The notes below the pieces were generated by a model that saw only the letters and a program-made list of their open reading frames with translations, was not told the origin of the DNA and ran no database searches. The position numbers and the translations under genes are program-made. DNA of 15,388 nucleotides from Methylococcaceae bacterium NSP1-2 (GTDB lineage: Bacteria > Pseudomonadota > Gammaproteobacteria > Methylococcales > Methylomonadaceae): assembly GCA_002256685.1 (NCBI GenBank), contig NQJH01000082.1:1-15388 (forward strand), given 5' to 3'. This document shows, piece after piece, positions 1 to 7,626 of the stretch (the first letter of the stretch is position 1; each line of letters starts with the position of its first letter).

Positions 1-92
1 TTTGATGTAACACGATAACACCATAGATTGCAGTGAGCCTGCAAATACTTAACATACAAGCCTATCCCCACAATCTGCAACAAAGGAAAATC

Positions 93-878
93 ATGTCCAC
101 TAAAATATTTTTCGGCGTTCTAACAATAGTCATCGGTTTGAACTTAGCCTCATGTGCATCCACCATCACTTCAGCCGATACCTCAACTAATGCGTTGAAC
201 CACACCAACTGGGTGCTGGCAAAGCTGAATAATCAATCGGTTATACCCAACGCATTAATTACTCTCAATTTCGAGGATGGCAACATTGCTGGCACGGATG
301 GTTGCAATCGTTATCACACGGCGTACACGCAAAATGCTGACACGTTGAGCATCAACAAGAACAGTGCCAGTACTATGATGGCTTGCCCTGAACCGATTAC
401 TCAACAAGCCGCCAATTACATGACGGCATTGACAGAAACGGCTCACTATAAAATCGATGGGCAGCAATTAACCCTGTTGAATGCCAGCGGCAAAACATTG
501 GCAAGCTTTACTAAGCAAAGTATGGAATTGGGCGGCACAGCGTGGCGGGTGACGAGCAGTAACAATGGTAAACAGGCGGTAGTCAGCACTATTATTGATT
601 CTAATCTCACGGCTAATTTTAGCACCGATGGTAAACTCAGCGGCTCGGCGGGCTGTAATAATTACACGGCTAACTATAAAGTGTCTGGAAAAAATATCAA
701 AATTGGTCAAGTCGCTTCGACGCGTAAAATGTGTGCTAAACCCGATGGTGTGATGGAACAAGAAGCGCAGTTTTTGCACGCCTTAACGACGGCTTCGACT
801 TATCAATTTGATGGTAATCGGCTGGAACTGCGTACCGCTGATAACGCCTTAGCGGTTATGTTGGTCACCGCTCACTAA
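93..878 (+). CDS. Lipoprotein with two META domains (HslJ-like)
   Basis: The 261-residue product is a predicted lipoprotein: a hydrophobic stretch at residues 5-18 ends in the lipobox L-A-S-C, with Cys21 as the acylation site. Two tandem META domains follow, about residues 37-140 and 147-258. Each has the family's glycine-cysteine-asparagine motif (GTDGCNRY with Cys71; GSAGCNNY with Cys188) and a second conserved cysteine (Cys98, Cys214). I chose the ATG at 93 because AAAGGA (83-88) sits just before it and the signal peptide starts there; a GTG at 33 in the same frame would put 20 polar residues ahead of the signal. META proteins such as HslJ are envelope proteins linked to stress or novobiocin tolerance, but their biochemical role is poorly defined. 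Two copies in one chain are probably an internal duplication. It appears monocistronic, with a palindrome right after the stop. Confidence 0.85.
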   Translation: MSTKIFFGVLTIVIGLNLASCASTITSADTSTNALNHTNWVLAKLNNQSVIPNALITLNFEDGNIAGTDGCNRYHTAYTQNADTLSINKNSASTMMACPEPITQQAANYMTALTETAHYKIDGQQLTLLNASGKTLASFTKQSMELGGTAWRVTSSNNGKQAVVSTIIDSNLTANFSTDGKLSGSAGCNNYTANYKVSGKNIKIGQVASTRKMCAKPDGVMEQEAQFLHALTTASTYQFDGNRLELRTADNALAVMLVTAH

Positions 879-883
879 CTTAC

Positions 884-942
884 GAATCCTAACAAATCGC
901 ACGAATCATTGGTTTTGTTGGGATTCCTTACGTCATCCCAAC
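884..942. repeat. Palindromic element with two competing hairpins upstream of argA
   Basis: Bases 884-896 pair with 914-926 over 13 positions, including one G-T wobble. Bases 917-924 (GTTGGGAT) also pair perfectly with 935-942 (ATCCCAAC). The two hairpins share 917-924, so only one can form at a time. The element lies between the META lipoprotein stop (878) and the argA start (960). No T-run follows the first stem, so it is not a classical terminator. It could be a dispersed extragenic palindrome or part of the argA leader. Confidence 0.6.
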
Positions 943-959
943 CTATCCTTAGTATGATT

Positions 960-2184
960 ATGGAATCACAACAGTCTTTCGTTAGCTGGTTTAGAAATTC
1001 ATCACCCTACATTCACGCGCACCGCAATAAAACCTTTGTTATTTCCTTTGGTGGCGAAGCAGTGCTGGATGCCGATTTTGAACACCATGTCCATGATTTT
1101 GCCTTGCTCAGTAGTTTAGGTATTCGTTTGGTGCTAGTGCATGGTATCCGTCCACAAATTGACCAGCGGCTTGCTAAACTCAACACCCCTGCCCTGTTTC
1201 ATCAGCATTTACGCATTACCGATGATTTAGCCTTGCAATGTGTTAAAGAAGCGGCGGGGTTAGTACGGGTAGAGATTGAAGCACGCTTATCAATGGGATT
1301 GTCGAATTCGCCGATGGCAGGCTGTGGGCTTAAAGTCGCTTCTGGTAATTTCGTGACCGCAAAACCCATTGGGGTAATTGAGGGTATTGATTATTGTCAC
1401 ACGGGTGAAGTACGCCGTATTGATAGCGGGGCGATTCATGCCCAGTTGGATCAAAATAATGTGGTGTTAAAAGTTGGTGCTATTAACTGAACAGAGTTGT
1501 TGCAATCCTGTTGATAATCAGCCGATACAGCAAATGACCACTGCCGAAGCGGAGGCATTTCTACAGCAATATCCAGAACTGGATAACACGCTACGTTTAT
1601 CGCTGAAAGCGGCGATACAAAGTTGTCAAGCGGGTATAGAGCGGGTGCATTTGATTCACAGAGCGGTGAATGGTGCGTTGTTGCTGGAGTTATTTAGCCG
1701 TGATGGGGTCGGTACGTTGATTAGTTCAACGGCTTTTGAAGAATTACGCCCTGCAACTTTGAACGATATAGGCGGAATTTTAGAACTGATTAAACCGCTG
1801 GAACAACAAGGCATATTGGCTAAGCGGTCGCGTGAAAAAATTGAAATGGAAATCGCCGATTATATTGTGCTGGAACGCGATGGATTAATTATCGCTTGTA
1901 TCGCTTTACACAGTGATCCGCACTGTCAGTTTGGTGCGCTGGCGTGTCTTGCAGTTCATGCCGATTATCGAGGGGCAGCGCGGGGTAATCGCTTGCTGAA
2001 TGCGGCTTATCAAAAAGCACAACAGCTTCATCTTAAAACCTTATTTGTGTTATCAACACAAACCGTACACTGGTTTATTGAACGAGGATTTTTATTATCT
2101 GAGTTTAACGCGCTTCCTGAACCACTCAAGGTGCTATACAATCCGCAAAGAAACTCTAAAATTCTTTGTAAGCACCTTGAGTAA
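960..2184 (+). pseudogene. argA: N-acetylglutamate synthase, interrupted by an internal frameshifting deletion
   Basis: ArgA makes N-acetylglutamate from acetyl-CoA and glutamate, the first step of arginine synthesis. The 5' part (960 to about 1469) encodes the amino-acid-kinase-like domain, with the conserved TFVISFGGEAV, LVLVHGIRPQ and HTGEVRRIDS segments. The 3' part, in another frame from about 1471 (KLVLLTEQ) to 2184, encodes the linker, ELFSRDGVGT, NDIGGILELI, the GNAT acetyl-CoA site around HADYRGAARGN, and the C-terminal WFIERGF. Between them the family normally has about 29-30 residues (the G-Y-S-x-T-G-E, F-N-L, E-x-V-A-T segment), which are absent here. As sequenced, frame one stops at 1488-1490. 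The start at 960 matches E. coli ArgA; no clear ribosome binding site is seen. cpdA begins 9 nt after the stop. It may be a recent true lesion or an assembly error. Confidence 0.88.
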
Positions 2185-2193
2185 CTCATTGCC

Positions 2194-2997
2194 ATGATAC
2201 AAAACAACGCCTATCTATCGATATTGCAAATAACCGATATGCACATTCTGCGTAGTCCGAGTGAAACCTTGGTAGGCATTGATACTGAGCATTATTTTCA
2301 TGCAGTTCTTGAGTTGGCTTTTTCATCACACGCGCATTTTGATTTGGTATTGGTGACAGGTGATTTGGCGCAAACACCTTGTCAAGCAAGCTACCAGCGG
2401 ATTTTAAATCGTCTTGAAGCGTATAACACCGAGTGTGTCTGTTTGCCGGGTAATCATGATGACTTTGATCTCATGCAGCACCTATTAAATACCCCTATAG
2501 TGAGCTGTCGCAGACAAACTTTACTGGAAAATTGGCAGATTATTTGTCTAAATAGTCAGATAGTGGGGGCAGCGGGGGGGCGATTGGCAAACGATGAATT
2601 ATCATTGCTCAAACAGTGTTTAAGTGAATATCCCAATCATCACACCATGATCGCGGTACATCATCATTGTTTACCGACTCACAGTACATGGATGGATACC
2701 ATGACCATAGAAAACTATCAAGAATTTCTAGCCATTGTAAAACAACACCCGCAAATAAAAGTAATAACCACCGGACATATTCATCAACTGATGGATACCA
2801 TGGTCGATTCGGTGCGGGTGCTAGGCACACCATCAACCTGCTTTCAGTTTACCCCTAAAAGCGAGAAATTTGGTATGGATCATAGCGCACCGGGTTATCG
2901 AGTTTTTCAATTATATGCGGATGGGCGATTTGAATCGGAAGTGACTCGATTACCCGAACCCTTATCTGGCTTGCAAACCAATACTAAGGGTTATTGA
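2194..2997 (+). CDS. cpdA: 3',5'-cyclic AMP phosphodiesterase, CpdA type
   Basis: This 267-residue calcineurin-like metallophosphoesterase has the full dinuclear-metal set in order: D15-x-H17 (ITDMH), D57 (TGDLAQ), N87-H88 (GNHDD), the histidine cluster HHH at 156-158 and H195-x-H197 (TGHIHQ). Length and spacing match CpdA, which hydrolyses cAMP to AMP in the cytoplasm and so lowers CRP-dependent transcription. The ATG at 2194 follows the argA stop by 9 nt, suggesting co-transcription; the ribosome binding site is weak. The adenylate cyclase at 4538 fits a role in cAMP turnover. The gene converges on rppH with only 15 bp between stops; a weak ATAAAC/GTTTAT hairpin (2997-3002, 3011-3016) followed by T residues may serve as its terminator. 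Other class III phosphodiesterase activities cannot be excluded from sequence. Confidence 0.85.
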   Translation: MIQNNAYLSILQITDMHILRSPSETLVGIDTEHYFHAVLELAFSSHAHFDLVLVTGDLAQTPCQASYQRILNRLEAYNTECVCLPGNHDDFDLMQHLLNTPIVSCRRQTLLENWQIICLNSQIVGAAGGRLANDELSLLKQCLSEYPNHHTMIAVHHHCLPTHSTWMDTMTIENYQEFLAIVKQHPQIKVITTGHIHQLMDTMVDSVRVLGTPSTCFQFTPKSEKFGMDHSAPGYRVFQLYADGRFESEVTRLPEPLSGLQTNTKGY

Positions 2998-3012
2998 TAA
3001 ACGAGGCTTGGT

Positions 3013-3498
3013 TTATTTTTCGGTTGCCAACTCTAAAATAGTACCTAACTCGGTCATCGCTCTTTGATACACCTTGCGTTTAAAATAAACCACATTATTA
3101 AGTGGTTCCCAATAGTCTACCCAACGCCAACTATCAAATTCGGGTTTGCTACAATGGTCGAACCGCACTGCTGAATCTTGAGTAAGCAAGCGTAGCATGA
3201 ACCAAATTTGCTTTTGTCCGATACACAGAGGCTGTGAATTTTTACGAATATAACGTTCTGGCAATTGATACCTTAGCCAATAACGAGTGCGTCCAAGAAT
3301 TTGGACATGCTGCTGTTGCAAACCTGTTTCTTCCCACAATTCTCGATACATCGCTGTTTCAGGGTCTTCATCATCATTGATGCCGCCTTGCGGAAATTGC
3401 CAAGCGTCCATGCCCATCCGTTTTGCCCAAAACACGCGACCCTCATTATTGCAAAGGATGATGCCCACATTTGGTCGGTATCCTTTAGAGTCTATCAT
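3013..3498 (-). CDS. rppH: RNA pyrophosphohydrolase (Nudix)
   Basis: This 161-residue protein has the N-terminal signature GYRPNVGIILCN typical of RppH/NudH and a perfect Nudix box: G38, E44, R52-E53, E56-E57 and G59. The downstream WRWVDYWEPL and V-x-Y-F-K-R-x-V-Y segments are also RppH-specific and separate it from generic Nudix enzymes. RppH removes pyrophosphate from 5'-triphosphate mRNA ends and starts 5'-end-dependent decay. The length matches the family. An AGG lies about 8 nt upstream of the ATG at 3498. It is transcribed away from the HAD phosphatase gene, an arrangement seen in other gammaproteobacteria as far as I recall. Confidence 0.92.
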   Translation of the reverse strand: MIDSKGYRPNVGIILCNNEGRVFWAKRMGMDAWQFPQGGINDDEDPETAMYRELWEETGLQQQHVQILGRTRYWLRYQLPERYIRKNSQPLCIGQKQIWFMLRLLTQDSAVRFDHCSKPEFDSWRWVDYWEPLNNVVYFKRKVYQRAMTELGTILELATEK

Positions 3499-3538
3499 GT
3501 TAAAACCTGTATTTTTACCTTTCCTATCTGCTAATCTT

Positions 3539-3550
3539 GCCTATAATAGG
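3539..3550. promoter_or_regulatory. Palindromic -10-like motif in the rppH/HAD divergent intergenic region
   Basis: GCCTATAATAGG contains a perfect TATAAT (3542-3547, +) and reads TATTAT on the minus strand, so it could act as a -10 element for either divergent gene. The -35 region is poor in both directions. The same 12-mer recurs at 4346-4357, after the HAD gene, and GCCTATAATACC occurs at 7581-7592 ahead of cysG. Confidence 0.35.
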
Positions 3551-3656
3551 CGCGTGACTGTCGGTTGGGTAGTTTGTAATTGCCGCCATTGTTCCATAAA
3601 AAAACACTAGATACCATAGGGCATGACGCTTTTAATTATTTCAAACAGGATTCACT

Positions 3657-4343
3657 GTGAGTTTAGCAATTTTTGATTTAGATAATACCTTGATAGCTGA
3701 TGACAGCGATTACTTATGGGGACAATTTCTCGTCGATCAAGGCATTGTCGATAAAGCACAGTATGAAGATGCCAATGCCAAATTTTATGAGGATTATCGA
3801 CAAGGAACGTTGGATATTGTTGAGTTTCTGCGTTTTTCACTACAGCCCTTAGCCAATAATCCGGTTGAACAACTTTATTCATGGCGGCTGCAATTTATTG
3901 AAGAGATTATTACGCCGATACTGTTAAAGCCTGCTCAACAACTGGTTGATAAACATAGAGATAAAGGTGATACGTTGTTGGTAATTACTGCCACCAATCG
4001 TTTTGTCACTGAGCCTATTGTTAAACTGTATGGTATAGAGCATTTGCTGGCAACAACACCTGAGTTTATAGCAGGTAAATACACCGGCGGTTTTAGTGGC
4101 GTTCCCTGTTTTCGTGAAGGTAAGGTAACCTTGTTAAATGAGTGGCTAAAAAATTCCACAGAAACGCTAGAAGATAGCTGGTTTTACAGTGATTCACACA
4201 ACGATTTGCCCTTGCTGCAATTAGTCGATCATCCCGTCGCCGTTGATCCCGATGAAAAATTGGCAGCGGTGGCTAAAGAGGCTAATTGGTCAATGATTAG
4301 CTTAAGAAATAATGACTGTACGATACAGCACCACATTAAGTAA
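3657..4343 (+). CDS. HAD-IB family phosphatase (SerB-like)
   Basis: This 228-residue cytoplasmic hydrolase carries all HAD motifs: motif I FDLDNTL with nucleophile D7 and acid/base D9; motif II T111 in VITATN; motif III K156; motif IV SDSHNDLPLL with D179 and D183. The helical cap between motifs I and II (residues 12-100) and the YSDSHNDLPLL wording match the HAD-IB subfamily that includes SerB-like and CicA-like phosphatases. The true substrate is not evident: phosphoserine, or other small phosphomonoesters, are possible. The GTG at 3657 is preferred because CAGGA sits 6 nt upstream and translation from it starts directly at motif I. It is divergent from rppH, about 158 bp away. Confidence 0.85.
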   Translation: MSLAIFDLDNTLIADDSDYLWGQFLVDQGIVDKAQYEDANAKFYEDYRQGTLDIVEFLRFSLQPLANNPVEQLYSWRLQFIEEIITPILLKPAQQLVDKHRDKGDTLLVITATNRFVTEPIVKLYGIEHLLATTPEFIAGKYTGGFSGVPCFREGKVTLLNEWLKNSTETLEDSWFYSDSHNDLPLLQLVDHPVAVDPDEKLAAVAKEANWSMISLRNNDCTIQHHIK

Positions 4344-4345
4344 CA

Positions 4346-4537
4346 GCCTATAATAGGACTCACCTTAAGTAAGTCGCACACGATTAATACAATACAGAGT
4401 AGCTTTCGCCCTATGTTAAGGTAATCGATTACTCAATGAAAGCATAGCCGCTACCACTATACTAGGAACGGTAGAAGACATTTAGTATCATCACCTACCA
4501 TTCGTGTGTAATTTGACTAAAAATACTGTCGCAAATT
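4346..4537. promoter_or_regulatory. Intergenic leader before the adenylate cyclase
   Basis: This gap contains a second exact copy of GCCTATAATAGG (4346-4357), a perfect 12-bp palindrome GTAATCGATTAC (4421-4432) and a TATACT (4458-4463). It also has a distant inverted repeat ACCTTAA/TTAAGGT (4362-4368, 4416-4422). No complete -35/-10 pair stands out. The palindrome has the size of a dimeric regulator's site, but nothing names the regulator. Confidence 0.3.
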
Positions 4538-5986
4538 ATGAGCAACTCAATCCCTCTAATCAATAGAAAAGTCGTTTTTGAATATCACTTGCTGGGATTA
4601 GTTATCATCCTCTCCTATTTGATGATTAGCTTACGCGCAGAAACATTCTGGGGAATTTTACCTGTCATCAGCACCGCTGGATTATGTCTCGTTGCCGCAG
4701 GTATTGTATTTCGATTTAAACGCCCCCTATGGATTCATACCCTCTCTTTTATAAAAAATCAGACCCAACAGCTAATTTTTGATTTATCGCCTTACCTATT
4801 CACGGCTTTAGTTGTGATATTCATTGAGGTGTATCTACTTAACCATCCTCTGCTTTTTGTCAGCAAAGTTATTGTTGCTATCGTCAGTATTGGATTTTAC
4901 ATAGCCGTCGGTATTGCACTAGAAGTTGAATACGGACACATCAAAAACCATCAAGATTGCGAACCGAAAAACATCACTCAAATCATTCCCGCCGCACGCA
5001 AATGGCGTTACTTTCAGCTGACATTATTAACGGTTGCTTTACTCATTTTCGGCTTAGTAGGGCTGGCGCATAGCTTATACGCGAATAAACACGATTTTCT
5101 GGAACTCTTATTTGTCAGTATCGCGGTTATCGGTTTATCCTTGTATTTAATTTATTTGTACAACCGCAATTTTATTCATGTGGTGGGAATGCAAGTTAAG
5201 ATATTAAGCTGTGTCGAGGATGGGCGTTTTGATGTGCTTGTACCCACCGTCAGTGATGATGAGTTAGCACTACTGGCGACTTATCACAATGCGATGATTG
5301 AACGTTTGCGTGATAGAGAACGTCTCTATCGAACACTGGAAAAAAGCGTCGGTGCTAATATCATGAATAAGTTGCTTAACACCGATGAGGAAACCCTCAA
5401 ACAAGGGCAAACCTATAATGTAGCGATTTTATTTTGCGATTTACGCGGCTTCACTAGCTTGGGTGAATCCGCTTCGGCGGAAGAAATTATTTTATTTCTT
5501 AATGTCTACTTTGCAGACATTAGTAGTGTTATCAGTGAACACAACGGTATCATTAATAAGTTTATGGGTGATGCCGTGTTAGCTATTTTCGGGCTGGAAA
5601 GTGACGGTAATCCCGTAGAAGATGCAGTCAACGCAAGTTTGGCGATTATTCGCCACAGTACCGATTTCTACATGCCTAATGCGGGGCATCCAGAATCAGG
5701 TGTGGGTATTGATTTTGGCGCGGTTATCGGCGGAACAATTGGTTCTGAAGAACGTTACGAATACACCATTATCGGCGATGCCGTTAATAAAGCCAGTCGG
5801 CTTGAAAGCTTGAGCAAACGCCTAGGCTATAGCATTATTCTTTCGCAAAACGCGCATAATTGGCTATCTAATGATATGCGTAAAAATTTTGATAATTTAG
5901 GTGCGCATAAAGTACGAGGCGGCAATGAGCCGATTACCATCTACGGTAGCGGAAAAAACCAAAAACCAAAAACCAAATCAGCGTAG
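4538..5986 (+). CDS. Membrane-bound class IIIb adenylate cyclase with HAMP domain
   Basis: This 482-residue protein has about six hydrophobic helices (near residues 13-31, 39-59, 80-102, 105-130, 159-182 and 187-207). A HAMP-like linker follows (about 205-262: GRFDVLVPTVSDDELALL), and then a C-terminal class III cyclase domain (about 293-470). Catalytic residues are visible: metal ligands D301 (FCDLRGFT) and D345 (FMGDAVLAIF), base-selecting K341, and transition-state N417 and R421 (VNKASRLE). The position that is Asp in most adenylate cyclases is T410, the Lys/Thr pairing of class IIIb enzymes, some of which are bicarbonate-stimulated. It should make cAMP from ATP, with the membrane part acting as sensor or anchor. 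No good ribosome binding site is visible. It converges on the HD-GYP gene with 21 bp between stops. Confidence 0.88.
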   Translation: MSNSIPLINRKVVFEYHLLGLVIILSYLMISLRAETFWGILPVISTAGLCLVAAGIVFRFKRPLWIHTLSFIKNQTQQLIFDLSPYLFTALVVIFIEVYLLNHPLLFVSKVIVAIVSIGFYIAVGIALEVEYGHIKNHQDCEPKNITQIIPAARKWRYFQLTLLTVALLIFGLVGLAHSLYANKHDFLELLFVSIAVIGLSLYLIYLYNRNFIHVVGMQVKILSCVEDGRFDVLVPTVSDDELALLATYHNAMIERLRDRERLYRTLEKSVGANIMNKLLNTDEETLKQGQTYNVAILFCDLRGFTSLGESASAEEIILFLNVYFADISSVISEHNGIINKFMGDAVLAIFGLESDGNPVEDAVNASLAIIRHSTDFYMPNAGHPESGVGIDFGAVIGGTIGSEERYEYTIIGDAVNKASRLESLSKRLGYSIILSQNAHNWLSNDMRKNFDNLGAHKVRGGNEPITIYGSGKNQKPKTKSA

Positions 5987-6007
5987 TGGATTAAATACAG
6001 CCAGCAC

Positions 6008-7270
6008 TTACCTACCCATGCTCGCTTCTCTAAGCATATAACTACTTAGGTCTATGCCCACAGAATTAGGATCAACTACTTTACTAATATAAAGTTTTGA
6101 CAAACCTTCTGTTTCTTTAAAATGCTCCAAATTGATAATAGCCGGTTGCTGACGTATACCATTGCTATCTTTAACAACCAGCAGAGTTGGCAACAAATGC
6201 TTACCCGGCTTGGTACTAACCACGATGGCTATGTCACCGTTGTTGAGCTCAACAACACTACCAATCGGGTAAATACCTAAACATTTAATAAACTCTTCGA
6301 CCAGTTCTCGATCAAAAAAACTGCCACGCATCATGTAAATAGATTTCAGTGCATCTGGACAAGAAATATGCACTTTAGCACCCGGATGATTGGTGACTAT
6401 CTCATACACATCAACAATAGAAACCAGTCTAGCAAAATAGTCGATTTCGGACTCTTTTAAGCCCTTAGGGTAACCCTTGCCATTGACTCGCTCATGATGT
6501 GATCGGGCGACTTTTATAGCGACTCCAGGAATACCGGGCGTATTCGATAATATGTCTGCACCGTATTCTGTGTGCTTTTCCATTTCTTTTTTTTCTTCGG
6601 GTGTTAAGCCTCGACTGTGTTTATCGAGAACCGCCTGAGGCACTTTAATCTCCCCTACATCATGTAGCAATGCCGCATAACCCAGATCGGAAAGTTGCCG
6701 ATCATTAAGCCCTAGATGGCGACCGAAAAGTAAGCAAAGGATACAGACATTCAGACTATGGCGAACGGTATCTTGTTGTTTTGATTTTAGGTTACTAAAC
6801 AGGGCGAGTGCGCTAGGATTGTGCATCACCCCATTAATGACTCCATGAACGCAGGTTTTAAGTTCAATAGGGCTGACCGCTTTGTTAAGTCGAAAATCAT
6901 TGAGTACGTTATGCAATGATTTTGTTGTTGTTTCATAGACTTGACGCGCAATGCCTAATTCGTCTTGAAATTTTTTGTCATCAAGGTCACCAGAAAAATC
7001 CCCAGATTCCCGACGAGGGGCTGTTAAGATAGTCTCATTTGATGCTTTTGGTGCATGCTTACGTTTGTACATAAGAAGTTTATCAAGCAACGATGGATCA
7101 CTTTTTTCTTCATTAATCTCAACATTGCGACAGAATTTTTGAAGTTGCTGAATTTGTTTTTCATTCCTGATGAGGAAACTTTGAAATAAAAAAGGTGTGC
7201 CTACCCACGGTCTGTCTAAGGCAGAAACATACATGCCAATTTCAAGATCTAAAACATCATATTTTATCAT
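6008..7270 (-). CDS. DUF3391/HD-GYP domain protein with altered active-site motifs
   Basis: This 420-residue cytoplasmic protein has an N-terminal DUF3391-like region (about 1-140) and an HD-GYP domain (about 145-340). HD-GYP enzymes degrade cyclic-di-GMP. Visible metal-ligand candidates are H171, H203-D204, H233, H258-H259 and D287, and the GYP motif itself is intact (G266-Y267-P268 in HHERVNGKGYPKGL). Two parts deviate from the usual sequence. The HDxGK motif reads HDVGE (E207 for Lys), and the normal D-A-x-T-S-D-R-P-Y segment reads EIVTNHPGA from E290. These positions line the substrate pocket in known structures, so activity or specificity may be changed. The ATG at 7270 has GGA about 8 nt upstream. 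It lies 44 bp behind tusA on the same strand and may be co-transcribed with it. Confidence 0.85.
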   Translation of the reverse strand: MIKYDVLDLEIGMYVSALDRPWVGTPFLFQSFLIRNEKQIQQLQKFCRNVEINEEKSDPSLLDKLLMYKRKHAPKASNETILTAPRRESGDFSGDLDDKKFQDELGIARQVYETTTKSLHNVLNDFRLNKAVSPIELKTCVHGVINGVMHNPSALALFSNLKSKQQDTVRHSLNVCILCLLFGRHLGLNDRQLSDLGYAALLHDVGEIKVPQAVLDKHSRGLTPEEKKEMEKHTEYGADILSNTPGIPGVAIKVARSHHERVNGKGYPKGLKESEIDYFARLVSIVDVYEIVTNHPGAKVHISCPDALKSIYMMRGSFFDRELVEEFIKCLGIYPIGSVVELNNGDIAIVVSTKPGKHLLPTLLVVKDSNGIRQQPAIINLEHFKETEGLSKLYISKVVDPNSVGIDLSSYMLREASMGR

Positions 7271-7314
7271 TGTGAATTCCGATAGGTAACGCTAGGTACA
7301 CTTTGCATAAGCCA

Positions 7315-7560
7315 TTATTTCTTTTTAATATAAAAAATCTGTGCATTTGATTGTTTTACAAACTTAATAATTTGATGACCCGCTTGGTCAGTATAAACAC
7401 CAAAATCCAAATGTGCAGCGGGATCAGTGGCGATTACCTTTACCACATCGCCGCTCATCATTTCCATCAAGGCTTTTTTTAGCCGTAATAAAGGCAAGGG
7501 ACAATGCAAACCACTGGCATCAACTTCCCGATTAAATTCAATCATAGCTGTGTTTAACAT
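7315..7560 (-). CDS. tusA: TusA/SirA-family sulfur carrier protein
   Basis: The product is about 81 residues with the family signature EVDASGLHCPLPLLRLKKAL, in which the CPxP cysteine carries the persulfide. The C-terminal half (DVVKVIATDPAAHLDF, then a short KQSNAQIFYI strand) has the TusA beta-alpha-beta-alpha-beta-beta pattern. TusA passes sulfur in the cytoplasm to tRNA 2-thiouridine and, in some bacteria, to molybdenum-cofactor or sulfur-oxidation routes; which applies here is unknown. Start choice: ATG 7560 is taken because GAG lies just before it, but ATG 7545 is also possible. A longer reading to 7665 would overlap cysG and adds unrelated residues. It is divergent from cysG and leads toward the HD-GYP gene. 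Confidence 0.85.
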   Translation of the reverse strand: MLNTAMIEFNREVDASGLHCPLPLLRLKKALMEMMSGDVVKVIATDPAAHLDFGVYTDQAGHQIIKFVKQSNAQIFYIKKK

Positions 7561-7583
7561 TCTCAATTTAAAGGTAGAGTGCC

Positions 7584-7589
7584 TATAAT
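7584..7589 (+). promoter_or_regulatory. Candidate -10 element of cysG
   Basis: A perfect TATAAT sits in the 66-bp gap between divergent tusA and cysG, 37 nt upstream of the cysG ATG. The -35 region at 17-bp spacing (TCTCAA, 7561-7566) is poor, so support is the -10 sequence and its position. Confidence 0.45.
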
Positions 7590-7626
7590 ACCACTCCCTA
7601 TTAAATCCACGAATTATCGCAACAAA

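Noticed and set aside
879..960. ArgR operator upstream of argA, argG or argH
   Set aside because: No convincing match to the ArgR box was found in any of the three upstream regions.
3287..3610. Plus-strand open frame opposite rppH
   Set aside because: It overlaps rppH antisense, and the rppH frame has full family motifs while this one has no recognisable features.
4513..4541. TTGACT as a -35 box for the cyclase gene
   Set aside because: A -10 at normal spacing would fall on the start codon and matches poorly.
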